Source of the DNA: Kocuria turfanensis
GTDB lineage: Bacteria > Actinomycetota > Actinomycetes > Actinomycetales > Micrococcaceae
Reading direction: 5' to 3'
NCBI RefSeq assembly: GCF_001580365.1
Contig: NZ_CP014480.1
Location: 1,675,008-1,739,007 of the forward strand
Length of the DNA: 64,000 bases
Positions 15,633 through 25,254 of this stretch are shown piece after piece (the first letter of the stretch is position 1; each line of letters begins with the position of its first letter). The notes below the pieces were generated by a model. It saw nothing but the letters and a program-made list of their open reading frames with translations. It was not told the DNA's origin and did not search any database. The position numbers and the translations under genes were made by a program.

Positions 15633-16994
15633 TCAGGCGCGGACCACGCGCACGGCCCGGGTGGACGAGTTCCACTCGATCCGGCCGCCGGTGAAGTTCT
15701 GCGCCATCCCGGTCGACGTGCGGTACTCGTCGGAGGTCGGATAGCCCAGGCCCCGCTCGTGGCCGAGAGCCGCCCACCGCTTGCCGATGGCCCCGTACTC
15801 CTTGACCGCCCGTGCTCCCGTCGCGGAGGACCACACGAGCTTGGTGCGCTTCCCGGCGGCGTCGAACAGCTGGTACGCGCCGCCGTCGGCCGTGCGCGCC
15901 TCGTCGGAGGACGGCACCCCGTAGCCGGCGGCGAAGCCCGCGGCCTCGAACTTGCGGCCGATGGCCCCGCCGTAGTCGACCGTCCGGGCGCCGGTGGCCC
16001 CGGACCAGTAGATGGCCTTCTCGCGGCCGCCCGCGCCCAGGAATCGCTGGTACACGGAGGAGTGCGCGGAGGCGTGCTCGGCGCTGACCGGGGTGCCCCA
16101 GGAGGTCCCGCCCAGGGCCCGCCACCGGGTCCCGATGGCGCCCTTGAGCTCGAAGCCGTTGAGCTCGCTCGTCCCCGGGACGGAGGGCCCGGCGGTGCCG
16201 ATGGTCGAGTAGAGGCGGTCGACGTCGTCGCCGACCAGGCCCGGCAGGTTGTAGTTGGTGTGGTGCAGCCCGGGCAGCACCACCCGGTCGGCCTTGGCGA
16301 AGCCGGCCGACCGGTACGCGTCCGCGCCCTTCCCGGCGGCCTCCAGGGCCGACCAGGTGGAGGGCTGGGTGGCGCCGTAGCCGTCCAGGGAGCCGACGTA
16401 CCAGGTCGGGTCGGTCGCCTTGAGCGCGGCGTCGGGGGCGGTCTCGAGGCCGCGGGAGTACACCCCGCCGCCGCCGATCAGCGTGGCCCCGCCGCCGCGG
16501 ATCCAGCCCGCGCGGTCGGAGAGCACCTCGGTGGAGATGAACTCCGCGCCACCGGAGTAGCCGGCCAGGTGGATGCGGGTGGGGTCGATGCGCTGCTCGG
16601 CGACGACCTTGCCGGCCAGGGCCCGGAACCAGTCCCCGGCCGCTTCGCTGTTGACGGTCCAGGACCGGTTCGCCGGGGCGACGGGGACGACGAGGACCAT
16701 GTTCTTCGCGGCGGCGCGGGCGGCCATGGTCCGGAGCATGGTCGTGGTCGGACGCTGCGCGTAGTACTGGCCGTCGCCGTCGAAGTAGAAGACGGCGCCC
16801 ACGGCCCGGGAGCGGTCGATACCGGCGTCGTAGAGGTGGTACTGGGAGGAGATCCCGGCGGCGGTGTAGGTGGTGTTGGTCGTCGAGGCATGGGCCGGCG
16901 CCGCCGTGGCGGCCACCGTCCCGGTCATCAGCACGCCGGCCAGGACGGCGGCGGGCAGGGTGGAGGAGGGCAGGCGGAACGAAGGCAGCTTCAA
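15633..16994 (-). CDS. secreted alpha/beta-hydrolase-like protein with C-terminal LGFP repeats
   Basis: 453 residues. A signal peptide (KLPSFRLPSSTLPAAVLAG... ending PAHA-S) targets the exterior. Residues about 45-290 resemble a PHB-depolymerase/esterase-type alpha/beta hydrolase, with the nucleophile elbow HLAGYSGGAEF and a downstream GLHHTNYN that may hold the catalytic His. The C-terminal 160 residues contain about three LGFP-type repeats (GAIGTRWRALGG, GAIGRKFEAAGF, GAIGKRWAALGH), thought to tether proteins to the actinobacterial cell wall. The start is a TTG at 16994 with AGAGG upstream. Substrate is unknown. It is divergent from the next surface-protein gene. Confidence 0.78.
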   Translation of the reverse strand: MKLPSFRLPSSTLPAAVLAGVLMTGTVAATAAPAHASTTNTTYTAAGISSQYHLYDAGIDRSRAVGAVFYFDGDGQYYAQRPTTTMLRTMAARAAAKNMVLVVPVAPANRSWTVNSEAAGDWFRALAGKVVAEQRIDPTRIHLAGYSGGAEFISTEVLSDRAGWIRGGGATLIGGGGVYSRGLETAPDAALKATDPTWYVGSLDGYGATQPSTWSALEAAGKGADAYRSAGFAKADRVVLPGLHHTNYNLPGLVGDDVDRLYSTIGTAGPSVPGTSELNGFELKGAIGTRWRALGGTSWGTPVSAEHASAHSSVYQRFLGAGGREKAIYWSGATGARTVDYGGAIGRKFEAAGFAAGYGVPSSDEARTADGGAYQLFDAAGKRTKLVWSSATGARAVKEYGAIGKRWAALGHERGLGYPTSDEYRTSTGMAQNFTGGRIEWNSSTRAVRVVRA

Positions 16995-17163
16995 GGGAAC
17001 CTCTTGGGGGGAGAGGGGTGGGGGGACGTGCACAGCCGGGGGGACAGCTGCTGGTGCGGCGGAACAGCCCGTCCCGCCACACCAGCAGGCTATTGCATGT
17101 GCGAACTCCAGGGGCGGAACGACGTAAAATGACGAGCGCCCGTTCCGCGCCCGCATCCCCTTG

Positions 17164-17169
17164 TAAGGT
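17164..17169 (+). promoter_or_regulatory. -10 box giving a leaderless mRNA for the Pro/Glu-rich surface protein
   Basis: TAAGGT followed by tcgcccc and the ATG at 17177. A second -10-like box, TAAAAT, is at 17125-17130. Confidence 0.45.
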
Positions 17170-17176
17170 TCGCCCC

Positions 17177-17893
17177 ATGCCCGTTCGGACCCTCGCCCTG
17201 GCCGCTCTGATCCTGCTCGCCCCCGCCCCCGCCGTGGCTTCGCCCGATGCCGCGCAGGCTCCCGCGCCGGCCGTCGGATCCCCCACCGGCGCGCCGGCCG
17301 GGGACGGCTCCCTCGACGCACCGGCGGAGCCGGCCGAGCCGGCCGAGCCGACCGAGCCGGCCCCGGCCGGCCCGGTGGAGACCCCGGCTGCCGATCCCGC
17401 GGTCGGCGCTCCGTCGGACTCCGGGGCGGCACCGGGCCCGGACGAGGAGCCCGTCCCCGAGCGGTCGGCGGCGCCCGACGCCGGCCCGGCCGCGGACTCC
17501 GCCCCCTCCGGCACGGAGGACGGCCCGGCCGCGGACCGGGCGACCGGCACCCAGACCGGCACCGGGACCGGCACGGAGGACGACGCCGGGACGACGCGCC
17601 CGGCACCGGCCGCCGCCCGGTCGGGAACGTCCCGCTCCCCCGGGGCCACGGCGGTGGAGCCCTCGGCGCAGGACACGGACGCCCGCTCGCTCGAGGCCCA
17701 GGGGCTGCCCGGAGCGCAGCAGGTGGTCCCGGGCACGGTCACCCGGGTGCCCCTGGGCAGTCTCACCCGGGTTCCGGCACAGGAGACGGGGACCGCCCCC
17801 GGGCTGCCGGTGGCCCTGGGCGGTCTGGGGATCGTGGCGGCCGGTGCCGCAGCCCTGGCCGTCCGCCGCTCGAGGGCCCGCCGCAGGGCCTGA
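17177..17893 (+). CDS. secreted, membrane-anchored Ala/Pro/Glu-rich surface protein
   Basis: 238 residues. It starts with a signal peptide (MPVRTLALAALILLAPAPAV) and ends in one transmembrane helix followed by RRSRARRRA. Between them lies a long acidic, disordered stalk with tandem AEP/TEP units (four 9-bp repeats at 17321-17356) and a TGTQTGTGTGTED run. A conserved-looking segment (GTVTRVPLGSLTRVPAQE) precedes the helix. No LPXTG motif is present, so anchoring is by the helix, not by sortase. The family is not recognised. It may act as a cell-surface spacer or adhesin. A terminator hairpin lies downstream. Confidence 0.75.
   Translation: MPVRTLALAALILLAPAPAVASPDAAQAPAPAVGSPTGAPAGDGSLDAPAEPAEPAEPTEPAPAGPVETPAADPAVGAPSDSGAAPGPDEEPVPERSAAPDAGPAADSAPSGTEDGPAADRATGTQTGTGTGTEDDAGTTRPAPAAARSGTSRSPGATAVEPSAQDTDARSLEAQGLPGAQQVVPGTVTRVPLGSLTRVPAQETGTAPGLPVALGGLGIVAAGAAALAVRRSRARRRA
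17321..17356. repeat. 9-bp tandem repeat, 4 copies
   Basis: The unit ccggccgag (with variants ccggcggag and ccgaccgag) occurs four times and encodes the PAE/PTE units of the surface-protein stalk. Confidence 0.75.
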
Positions 17894-17970
17894 GCGCCCG
17901 GCTCCTGCGGCACGCGAGGCCCTCGGGGCTCGCCCGGGCGGCCGCGGACCTCTGCGGCGCGGAACGCAAA

Positions 17971-18009
17971 AGAGCCCCTGACCGGAAGGGTGTCCCGGTC
18001 AGGGGCTCT
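17971..18009 (-). terminator. intrinsic terminator of the tRNA-Ser gene
   Basis: Perfect 15-bp stem (17971-17985 with 17995-18009), loop of nine. On the minus strand it is followed by TTTTGCG, the only clear U-rich tail in this window's terminators. It may also stop transcripts from the surface-protein gene on the plus strand. Confidence 0.8.
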
Positions 18010-18015
18010 GCAGTG

Positions 18016-18100
18016 CGGAGGATGGGGGATTTGAACCCCCGAGGGCGTGAACCCAACACGCGTTCCAGGCGTGCGCCATAGGCCGCTAGGCGAATCCTCC
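18016..18100 (-). tRNA. tRNA-Ser (anticodon GGA)
   Basis: 85-nt tRNA on the minus strand. The acceptor stem pairs ggaggat with atcctcc, the discriminator base is G, the anticodon loop reads CTGGAAC (anticodon GGA), the T-loop GTTCAAATC is standard, and a long class II variable arm is present. CCA is not encoded. A hairpin terminator lies immediately downstream. Confidence 0.95.
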
Positions 18101-18222
18101 AGGCACGCACGCCCCGGCGACCTCGCGGTGCCGGAACATGCGGAATCCAGCATAGCCCAACCCCCGGGCAATGCCGAATCGTCGGCGGCGCCGCCCGGTT
18201 TCGACCTGCCCGCGGCATCGGC

Positions 18223-18228
18223 TAGACT
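18223..18228 (+). promoter_or_regulatory. promoter of the SRP RNA gene
   Basis: TAGACT -10 box with a TTCGAC -35-like element 17 bp upstream (18200-18205). The predicted +1 at about 18236 matches the start of the RNA stem. Confidence 0.6.
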
Positions 18229-18235
18229 CGGTGCC

Positions 18236-18326
18236 AGCCCCTCGCGTGGCGTCATCCTGTTGAACTCCCCCAGGGCCGGAAGGCAGCAAGGGTAAACGGG
18301 CTCTGGCGGGTGCGCGAGGGGTCTTT
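18236..18326 (+). ncRNA. ffs: small signal recognition particle RNA (4.5S-type)
   Basis: Hairpin RNA closed by cccctcgcg (18238-18246) pairing with cgcgagggg (18313-18321). Its apical domain holds the universally conserved SRP core GGCCGGAAGGCAGCAAGGG (GNRA-type tetraloop ggaa plus the asymmetric loop that binds Ffh). A short T-run (tctttt) ends it. Its position directly before dnaX is the usual arrangement in actinobacteria. It partners Ffh in co-translational membrane targeting. Confidence 0.93.
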
Positions 18327-18392
18327 TCGTCCCCTCGGGGCGGCCCGGCTCCCCAGCCCCGGGGCCCCGCCCCGCCTGTCGGAATCCGTCGC

Positions 18393-18398
18393 TAAGGT
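18393..18398 (+). promoter_or_regulatory. -10 box giving a leaderless mRNA for dnaX
   Basis: TAAGGT followed by ggctcct and the GTG at 18406. There is no ribosome binding site. Confidence 0.5.
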
Positions 18399-18405
18399 GG
18401 CTCCT

Positions 18406-21400
18406 GTGACTACCGCTCTGTACCGCCGCTACCGCCCGGAGACCTTCGAGGACGTCATCGGCCAGGAGCACGTGACCGAGCCGCTGATGACGGCGCTGCG
18501 CAAGGACAGGGTCAGCCACGCATACCTCTTCTCCGGGCCCCGCGGATGCGGCAAGACCACCTCCGCCCGCATCCTGGCCCGTTGCCTCAACTGCGCCGAG
18601 GGCCCCACGCCCACGCCCTGCGGCCGCTGCGAGAGCTGCCGCGACCTGGCCCGGGACGGAGCCGGCTCCCTCGACGTGATCGAGATGGACGCCGCCAGCC
18701 ACGGCGGCGTGGACCACGCCCGCGACCTGCGCGAGCGCGCCACGTTCGCGCCCGTGCGGGACCGGTTCAAGATCTTCATCATCGACGAGGCGCACATGGT
18801 CACGCGCGAGGGCTTCAACGCGCTGCTCAAGATCGTCGAGGAGCCCCCGGAGCACATCAAGTTCATCTTCGCGACCACCGAGCCCAGCAAGGTGCTCACG
18901 ACCATCCGGTCCCGCACCCACCACTACCCCTTCCGCCTGGTCCCCACCGAGCCGCTGATGCACTACCTCGAGCAGCTGTGCGCCGAGGAGCACGTGGAGG
19001 TGGCCCCGGGGGTGCTCTCCCTGGTGGTCCGGGCCGGCGGCGGATCGGTCCGCGACACCCTCTCCGTGCTGGACCAGCTCATGGCGGGCTCCGACGAGCG
19101 CGGCATCGGCTACGACCTCGCCGTGGCCCTGCTGGGCTACACCCACGGCGCCCTGCTCGACGACGTGGTCGACGCCTTCGCGTCCGGGGACGCCGCCACG
19201 GTGTTCCGCGCGGTGGACCGGGTGATCCAGACCGGTCAGGACCCGCGCCGGTTCGTGGAGGACCTGCTCGAGCGCTTCCGCGACCTCATCATCGTCAACG
19301 CGGTCCCGGAGTCGGCGGGCAACATCCTGCACGGGATGCCCCAGGACCAGATCGCGCGGCTGCGCAACCAGGCGTCCCAGCTCGGGGCCTCGGAGCTCTC
19401 CCGGGCGGCGGACATCACCAACACCGCCCTCACGGAGATGACCGGCGCCACCTCGCCCCAGCTGCATCTCGAGCTGCTCTGCGCGCGCATCCTGCTGCCT
19501 TCCTCGGAGGACACCACCCGCGGCGTCACGGCGCGCGTGGACCGGCTGGAACGGCGGCTGAGCATCGGCCGCGGCACCGCCTCCGCCGCCGGGCACGAGG
19601 AGCCGGCGGCCGCCTCCCCGCGGCCCTCCGCGGCCGCGGCGCCAGCCACCGCCGAGCCTGCGGCCGCACGGGCGGACGCCGAGAGCACCACGGCACCGGA
19701 CGGCGCCGCGCCGTCCGCGCCGGAGCGGCCCGCCCCGGCGCGGACGGCCGCCGCGGCCGAACCGAGCGCGGCCGAACGGAGCGCGGCGGAGCCGGACGCA
19801 GGCGGCCACACCCGTCCGGCCGCACCCCGGGGCCCGGAGACCGGTCCGCGGCCCGAGGACCGGCAGCCCCCGGCGGCGGCGCACCAGGAGGACACCCGTG
19901 CGGCCGCGCCGGCGGAGCCCGGGGCCGGCGAGGGGACCCCGCTCGCGCCGGGCGGCAGCGAGATCGAGCTGCTGCGCGCCTCCTGGCCGGAGATCGTCAA
20001 CGCCCTCGCGGACATCCGCCGGGTCGCGTGGTTCACCGTCCAGCGCGGCACGCCGCAGTCCTTCGACGGCAAGGTGCTGCGCATCATGTTCGACGCCGAG
20101 GGCGACCTCATGAACTTCCCGCGCTTCGAGGACGACCTGCGCCAGGCCGTGCAACAGGTCCTCGGCATCGACTGCCGCGCGGAGGCCGTCCCCCCGGGCG
20201 GCGGGCACGGCCGGGGCGGCGGGGGAAGCGCCCCGCGCGGCCCGGAGCCGGCGCCGCGCCCGTCCGGGCAGCGGGGCGAGCTCCGCACCGAGGCGCAGCG
20301 CCCCGCCTCGCCCCCGTCACCGACCGCCCCGACCGCCCGCGGCGGCGCGGACCGGCGCCCCACCGGGTCCGCGGGCCCGGGCCGGGCGGCGGAGCAGCGA
20401 CCGCCCATGTCCCGGGACGCGGAGGCTCCTCGGAGCAGCACCGCGGGGCCCGGCGCCGCGTCCGGCACCGGCTCCCCCGGGGGACCGCCGTCCCCGGACG
20501 GGCCCCGGGGCGGGCAGGACGCGTGGCACGCGCACGGCCGGCCCGCCACGGACGCGCCCGCGGAGTGGACGGATCCCGGGTGGGCCGAAGAACCCGTGCA
20601 CAGCTGGTCCGTGGCCGCCATCCCGCAGAGCGGCGCGCCCGGGACCTCGCCCGCCGCCACGGTCCCGGCCGCCCCGTCGGCAGGGAACGGGACCTCGACA
20701 GGGAACGGGACCTCGACAGGGAACGGGACCTCGACAGGGAACGGGACCTCGACAGGAACCGGAACCTCGACAGGGAACGGGACCTCGACAGGGAACGGGA
20801 CCTCGACAGGGAACGGGACCTCGACAGGGAACGGGACCTCGACAGGGAACGGGACCTCGACAGGGAACGGGACCTCGACAGGGAACGGGACCTCGACAGG
20901 GAACGGGACCTCGACAGGGAACGGGACCTCGACAGGGAACGGGACCTCGACAGGAACCGGAACCTCGACAGGGAACGGGACCTCGACAACGACAGGGACC
21001 GGGACCGGGTCACCGGCTGCTCCCCCGGCGGAGCACCGTGCCGAGTCCCCCGCCGAGCACCCGGGGAACTCCCGGACGCCGGACGCCCCCGGGGGCTCCC
21101 CGTCCGCCACCGAACCGGCCCGGGGACCGGGACGGGCTGCCGGACCCGTCGGCGCCGCGCCCACCGCGGACCCCGCCTCCCCGCCGCGCCGGGAGCCCGG
21201 TCCCGCCCAGGGCGGCCCCGGCGGCGGAGCCGGCCGCGGCCGTCCGGCCGGTGGCGGCACGCCTCGGGGCCGGGACCACGCGCCGTTCGACGACGTCCCG
21301 CCGCCGGAGGAACCGCCCCACCCCGACGAGCCCCCGTACCCGGACGAGCCCCCGTACCCGGAGGATCTCGACGAGGCGCCCCCGGAGCAGTGGCGGCCCG

Positions 21401-21804
21401 CGCAGCAGCAGCGCACCGAACGGCCAGCACCGGCCCGGGACGTCCCGGTGCGGGAGAGCCCCGCCGCGGCCGGCGCCCCGCCCCGGACCTGGGAGACGGC
21501 TCGTCGCAGCACACCCGCCGACGCCACCCCGCGCACCGCCCCGCGGGACGGCCCCGCGGAGGCCGAGCGGCGGGAACGGCTGAGCTTCCGGGAGCGCCAC
21601 GCCGCGGCGATCGCCGCCGGGCGCCGGACCCCGGACCCGAGCGCGGCGGCGGAGCGGGACGGCGGCGTAGAATGGGACGATTCCTTCGTCCCCAGTTCGG
21701 ACGACGAGGCGCTCGAGGACTCCACCCTCTACGGCCGTGCGGCGATCGAGCGCATCCTCGGCGGCATGCTGATCGAGGAGCGGGACCTCCACGCCGGGGA
21801 GTGA
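18406..21804 (+). CDS. dnaX: DNA polymerase III subunit gamma/tau, with an expanded repeat tract
   Basis: Clamp-loader ATPase of the replisome, 1132 residues. Residues 1-370 are the AAA+ core: Walker A GPRGCGKTTSAR (about 44-55), zinc cysteines 63, 72, 75 and 78, Walker B FIIDEAHM, and the sensor region IRSRTHHYPF. A helical domain continues to about 530. The rest is Ala/Pro/Gly-rich and disordered, apart from a tau-like helical domain (LLRASWPEIVNALADIRRVAWF) near 525-590 and an acidic C-terminus. Residues 760-861 are 17 hexapeptides (GNGTST or GTGTST) from an 18-bp minisatellite. The protein is longer than many actinobacterial DnaX proteins. Start GTG at 18406 fits the -10 box. Confidence 0.95.
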   Translation: MTTALYRRYRPETFEDVIGQEHVTEPLMTALRKDRVSHAYLFSGPRGCGKTTSARILARCLNCAEGPTPTPCGRCESCRDLARDGAGSLDVIEMDAASHGGVDHARDLRERATFAPVRDRFKIFIIDEAHMVTREGFNALLKIVEEPPEHIKFIFATTEPSKVLTTIRSRTHHYPFRLVPTEPLMHYLEQLCAEEHVEVAPGVLSLVVRAGGGSVRDTLSVLDQLMAGSDERGIGYDLAVALLGYTHGALLDDVVDAFASGDAATVFRAVDRVIQTGQDPRRFVEDLLERFRDLIIVNAVPESAGNILHGMPQDQIARLRNQASQLGASELSRAADITNTALTEMTGATSPQLHLELLCARILLPSSEDTTRGVTARVDRLERRLSIGRGTASAAGHEEPAAASPRPSAAAAPATAEPAAARADAESTTAPDGAAPSAPERPAPARTAAAAEPSAAERSAAEPDAGGHTRPAAPRGPETGPRPEDRQPPAAAHQEDTRAAAPAEPGAGEGTPLAPGGSEIELLRASWPEIVNALADIRRVAWFTVQRGTPQSFDGKVLRIMFDAEGDLMNFPRFEDDLRQAVQQVLGIDCRAEAVPPGGGHGRGGGGSAPRGPEPAPRPSGQRGELRTEAQRPASPPSPTAPTARGGADRRPTGSAGPGRAAEQRPPMSRDAEAPRSSTAGPGAASGTGSPGGPPSPDGPRGGQDAWHAHGRPATDAPAEWTDPGWAEEPVHSWSVAAIPQSGAPGTSPAATVPAAPSAGNGTSTGNGTSTGNGTSTGNGTSTGTGTSTGNGTSTGNGTSTGNGTSTGNGTSTGNGTSTGNGTSTGNGTSTGNGTSTGNGTSTGNGTSTGTGTSTGNGTSTTTGTGTGSPAAPPAEHRAESPAEHPGNSRTPDAPGGSPSATEPARGPGRAAGPVGAAPTADPASPPRREPGPAQGGPGGGAGRGRPAGGGTPRGRDHAPFDDVPPPEEPPHPDEPPYPDEPPYPEDLDEAPPEQWRPAQQQRTERPAPARDVPVRESPAAAGAPPRTWETARRSTPADATPRTAPRDGPAEAERRERLSFRERHAAAIAAGRRTPDPSAAAERDGGVEWDDSFVPSSDDEALEDSTLYGRAAIERILGGMLIEERDLHAGE
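20683..20988. repeat. 18-bp minisatellite in dnaX, 17 copies
   Basis: Seventeen head-to-tail copies of gggaacgggacctcgaca. Fifteen encode GNGTST and are almost all identical. Copies 5 (20755) and 16 (20953) are a variant reading ggaaccggaacctcgaca (GTGTST). The two variants are exactly 11 units apart, suggesting that a block was duplicated. All copies keep the dnaX frame. Confidence 0.95.
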
Positions 21805-21933
21805 GGCCCGGTGGCCGGACCGTCGCGTCCAGGACCGGGACCGGGGCGCTGACCGCCCCGCACGGACCCCGGGGAACGCCGTGGCCCCGAACGAGCAGGA
21901 GGGCCGCGGACCGGCCCGGAAATCGAGGAGAAC

Positions 21934-22530
21934 GTGTACGAAGGCGCTGTTCAGGATCTGATCGACGAGCTGGGACGGCTGCCCGGCGTCGGGCCCAAGT
22001 CCGCGCAGCGGATCGCGTTCCACCTCCTCGACGCCGACAAGGACGACGTGCGCCGGCTGGCCGAGGCCATGACGGCGGTCAAGGACAAGGTGAAGTTCTG
22101 CCGGATCTGCGGCAACGTCTCCGAGCTGGACGAGTGCGCCATCTGCCGCGACGCCCGCCGGGACGGCAGCGTCATCTGCGTGGTCGAGGAGTCCAAGGAC
22201 GTCATGGCCATCGAGCGCACGCGCAGCTTCCGCGGCCGGTACCACGTGCTCGGCGGGGCCATCAGCCCCATCCAGGGCATCGGCCCGGACCAGCTGCGGA
22301 TCCGGGAGCTCATGACCCGGCTCTCCGACGACACCGTGCAGGAGGTCGTGCTCGCCACCGACCCGAACCTGGAGGGCGAGGCCACCGCCACGTACCTCTC
22401 CCGGATGCTCAAGACCCTCGGGGTGCGCGTCACCCGCCTGGCCTCCGGGCTGCCCGTGGGCGGTGACCTCGAGTACGCCGACGAGGTCACCCTGGGGCGG
22501 GCCTTCGAGGGCCGCACGGTCGTCGCCTGA
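21934..22530 (+). CDS. recR: recombination mediator protein RecR
   Basis: 198 residues, full length. Helix-hairpin-helix region [19 protein letters not shown] at the N-terminus, zinc finger [18 protein letters not shown] near residue 55, and a Toprim domain (VCVVEES-like [10 protein letters not shown], then [16 protein letters not shown]). It works with RecF/RecO to load RecA on gapped DNA. GTG start with GAGGAGAAC upstream. It is in the usual actinobacterial order after dnaX; the 129-bp gap contains no gene. Confidence 0.96.
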   Translation: MYEGAVQDLIDELGRLPGVGPKSAQRIAFHLLDADKDDVRRLAEAMTAVKDKVKFCRICGNVSELDECAICRDARRDGSVICVVEESKDVMAIERTRSFRGRYHVLGGAISPIQGIGPDQLRIRELMTRLSDDTVQEVVLATDPNLEGEATATYLSRMLKTLGVRVTRLASGLPVGGDLEYADEVTLGRAFEGRTVVA

Positions 22531-22540
22531 CCGACTCGCG

Positions 22541-22546
22541 TAGGAT
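22541..22546 (+). promoter_or_regulatory. promoter of the aspartate kinase gene
   Basis: TAGGAT -10 box. The predicted +1 is near 22553, leaving a 74-nt leader with the ribosome binding site CAGGAG before the ATG. Confidence 0.5.
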
Positions 22547-22626
22547 GTCCTGGTGCCCTGCCGTGGGGAGCGGGCGCACGGCCCGGTGCCGACCGCCGGC
22601 CGCCCTCGACCACAGGAGTTGTACCC

Positions 22627-23913
<1,287 letters not shown>

Positions 23914-23953
23914 CCGGTCCGCTGCGCTCCACAGAGCCGACGGGGCGGGTCCG

Positions 23954-24889
23954 GTGACCCGCCCCGTCGCCGTCCTGTCCCGGGCGGACTGGGAGCCGCG
24001 CGCGCACGCCCACGAGCGCCGCGCGGCCGCCCACGCGGACCCGTTCGTGGCCCGCCGGCACCGCGGGGCCAAGCACCCGGTCGAGGACTTCCTGTTCACC
24101 TACTACACGCTCAAGCCGGCGCAGCTCAAGCGCTGGCACCCCGGGACGGGCGTGGTCCTGCTGGACGCGGCCGGGCGCGCCGCGGAGAAGTTCTACCGCC
24201 CGCTCACCGGCCCCGAGCTGACGGCGCTCGGGCTGGGCGCCTCCAGCGGTGCGGTGACGGTCGATGCCGCCGCCGTCCGGGAGCGACGTGGCGCCGCGGT
24301 CGACTTCGCCCGCGCGGTCCTGGGCGCGCACGCGCGCAACCCCGGCTTCTTCGGCTGCTTCGGGCTGCACGAGTGGGCGATGGCCTACCGCTCGGAGGAC
24401 AACGAGCTCCGGCACGAGTACCTCGAGCTGCGGCTGGGCGCCGAGGGCACCGACGCCGTCGTCGAGTCCTCCCGCATCCGCTGCACCCACTTCGACGCGT
24501 TCCGGTTCTTCCAGCCGCAGGCGGTCCCGCTCAACGAGCTGCGGCCGACCCGGGAGTCCCAGCGCCGGCTGGAGCAGCCGGGCTGCCTGCACGCCACCAT
24601 GGACCTGTACAAGTGGGCGTACAAGCTCGTGCCCGCGATCCCCTCCGAGCTGCTCATGGACTGCTTCGAGCTGGCCCGGGACGTGCGGGAGACCGACATG
24701 CAGGCCGCCCCCTACGACCTCTCCGGCTGGGGCTACGAGCCCGTGCGGATCGAGACGCCGGAGGGCAAGGCCGAGTACGTGCGCCGGCAGCGGGACTTCG
24801 CCCGGCGGGCCGAGCCGCTGCGCCGCCGGCTGGCCGAGGCCGTCGACCTGCTGGACCCGGAGCACACCACCGGCGGGGCCGCCGCGTGA
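23954..24889 (+). CDS. conserved actinobacterial protein, commonly labelled 3-methyladenine DNA glycosylase
   Basis: 311 residues starting at the GTG at 23954. Segments HPVEDFLFTYYTLKPAQLKRWHPG, GCFGLHEWAMAY and RCTHFDAFRFF are strongly conserved in actinobacterial relatives in my recollection. The glycosylase name is inherited from databases, and I see neither the HhH motif nor the AAG catalytic pattern that would justify it. The conserved histidines and aspartates suggest an enzyme. It is followed within 30 bp by the Rieske gene, so the two may share a transcript. Confidence 0.75.
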   Translation: MTRPVAVLSRADWEPRAHAHERRAAAHADPFVARRHRGAKHPVEDFLFTYYTLKPAQLKRWHPGTGVVLLDAAGRAAEKFYRPLTGPELTALGLGASSGAVTVDAAAVRERRGAAVDFARAVLGAHARNPGFFGCFGLHEWAMAYRSEDNELRHEYLELRLGAEGTDAVVESSRIRCTHFDAFRFFQPQAVPLNELRPTRESQRRLEQPGCLHATMDLYKWAYKLVPAIPSELLMDCFELARDVRETDMQAAPYDLSGWGYEPVRIETPEGKAEYVRRQRDFARRAEPLRRRLAEAVDLLDPEHTTGGAAA

Positions 24890-24914
24890 GCTCCGCGGAG
24901 CGTGGGAGCGGATC

Positions 24915-25247
24915 GTGGAGGCCTCCGCCGTGCCGGAGCCGCTCGACTTCGTGACCACCGCCGCCCGCGGCGGGCCGGTGATCGTCGCCCGTGACGCGGA
25001 GGGCGCCCTGCACGTGCTGCGCAACGCCTGCACCCACCAGCAGGCCGTCGTGTGCCGCGAGGCCGCCGGGCGCGCCGAGAGCTTCGAGTGCCCCAACCAC
25101 TACTGGGTCTTCGCGCCCGACGGCCGGTTCCTGGGCTCGCGCCTGGCGCTCGCGGCCGGCCGGCGCGCGCCGGCGGACCCGGCCAAGGACCTGTCCGCCG
25201 CCGCGGTCGACGTGGTCGACGGCTGGGTCGTGGCCCGCTTCGACTGA
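24915..25247 (+). CDS. small Rieske [2Fe-2S] domain protein
   Basis: 110 residues. The cluster motif is complete: NACTHQQ (Cys, His) and about 15 residues later CPNHYW (Cys, His). This makes it a Rieske-type electron carrier. It has no oxygenase catalytic domain and no membrane anchor, so it resembles a free ferredoxin or the detached N-terminal part of a ring hydroxylase. The start is a GTG at 24915 with GGGAG seven bases upstream. It follows the glycosylase-like gene in the same direction. The redox partner is unknown. Only 7 bp separate its stop from the convergent HTH gene. Confidence 0.8.
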   Translation: MEASAVPEPLDFVTTAARGGPVIVARDAEGALHVLRNACTHQQAVVCREAAGRAESFECPNHYWVFAPDGRFLGSRLALAAGRRAPADPAKDLSAAAVDVVDGWVVARFD

Positions 25248-25254
25248 ACCGGGG

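Noticed and set aside
17177..17893. Sortase substrate with an LPXTG signal.
   Set aside because: The C-terminus has APGLPVALGG before the helix, not LPXTG. It was annotated as helix-anchored.
15562..20208. A 1548-codon open frame on the minus strand.
   Set aside because: It runs across the secreted hydrolase, the surface protein, tRNA-Ser, the SRP RNA and part of dnaX. Long antisense frames are common at this G+C, and its sequence is low-complexity.
20683..20988. CRISPR-like array.
   Set aside because: The copies are directly contiguous with no spacers and are translated in dnaX.
24887..24917. Frameshift joining the glycosylase-like gene and the Rieske gene.
   Set aside because: The first gene ends at its expected C-terminus, and the second has its own GTG with a good ribosome binding site.
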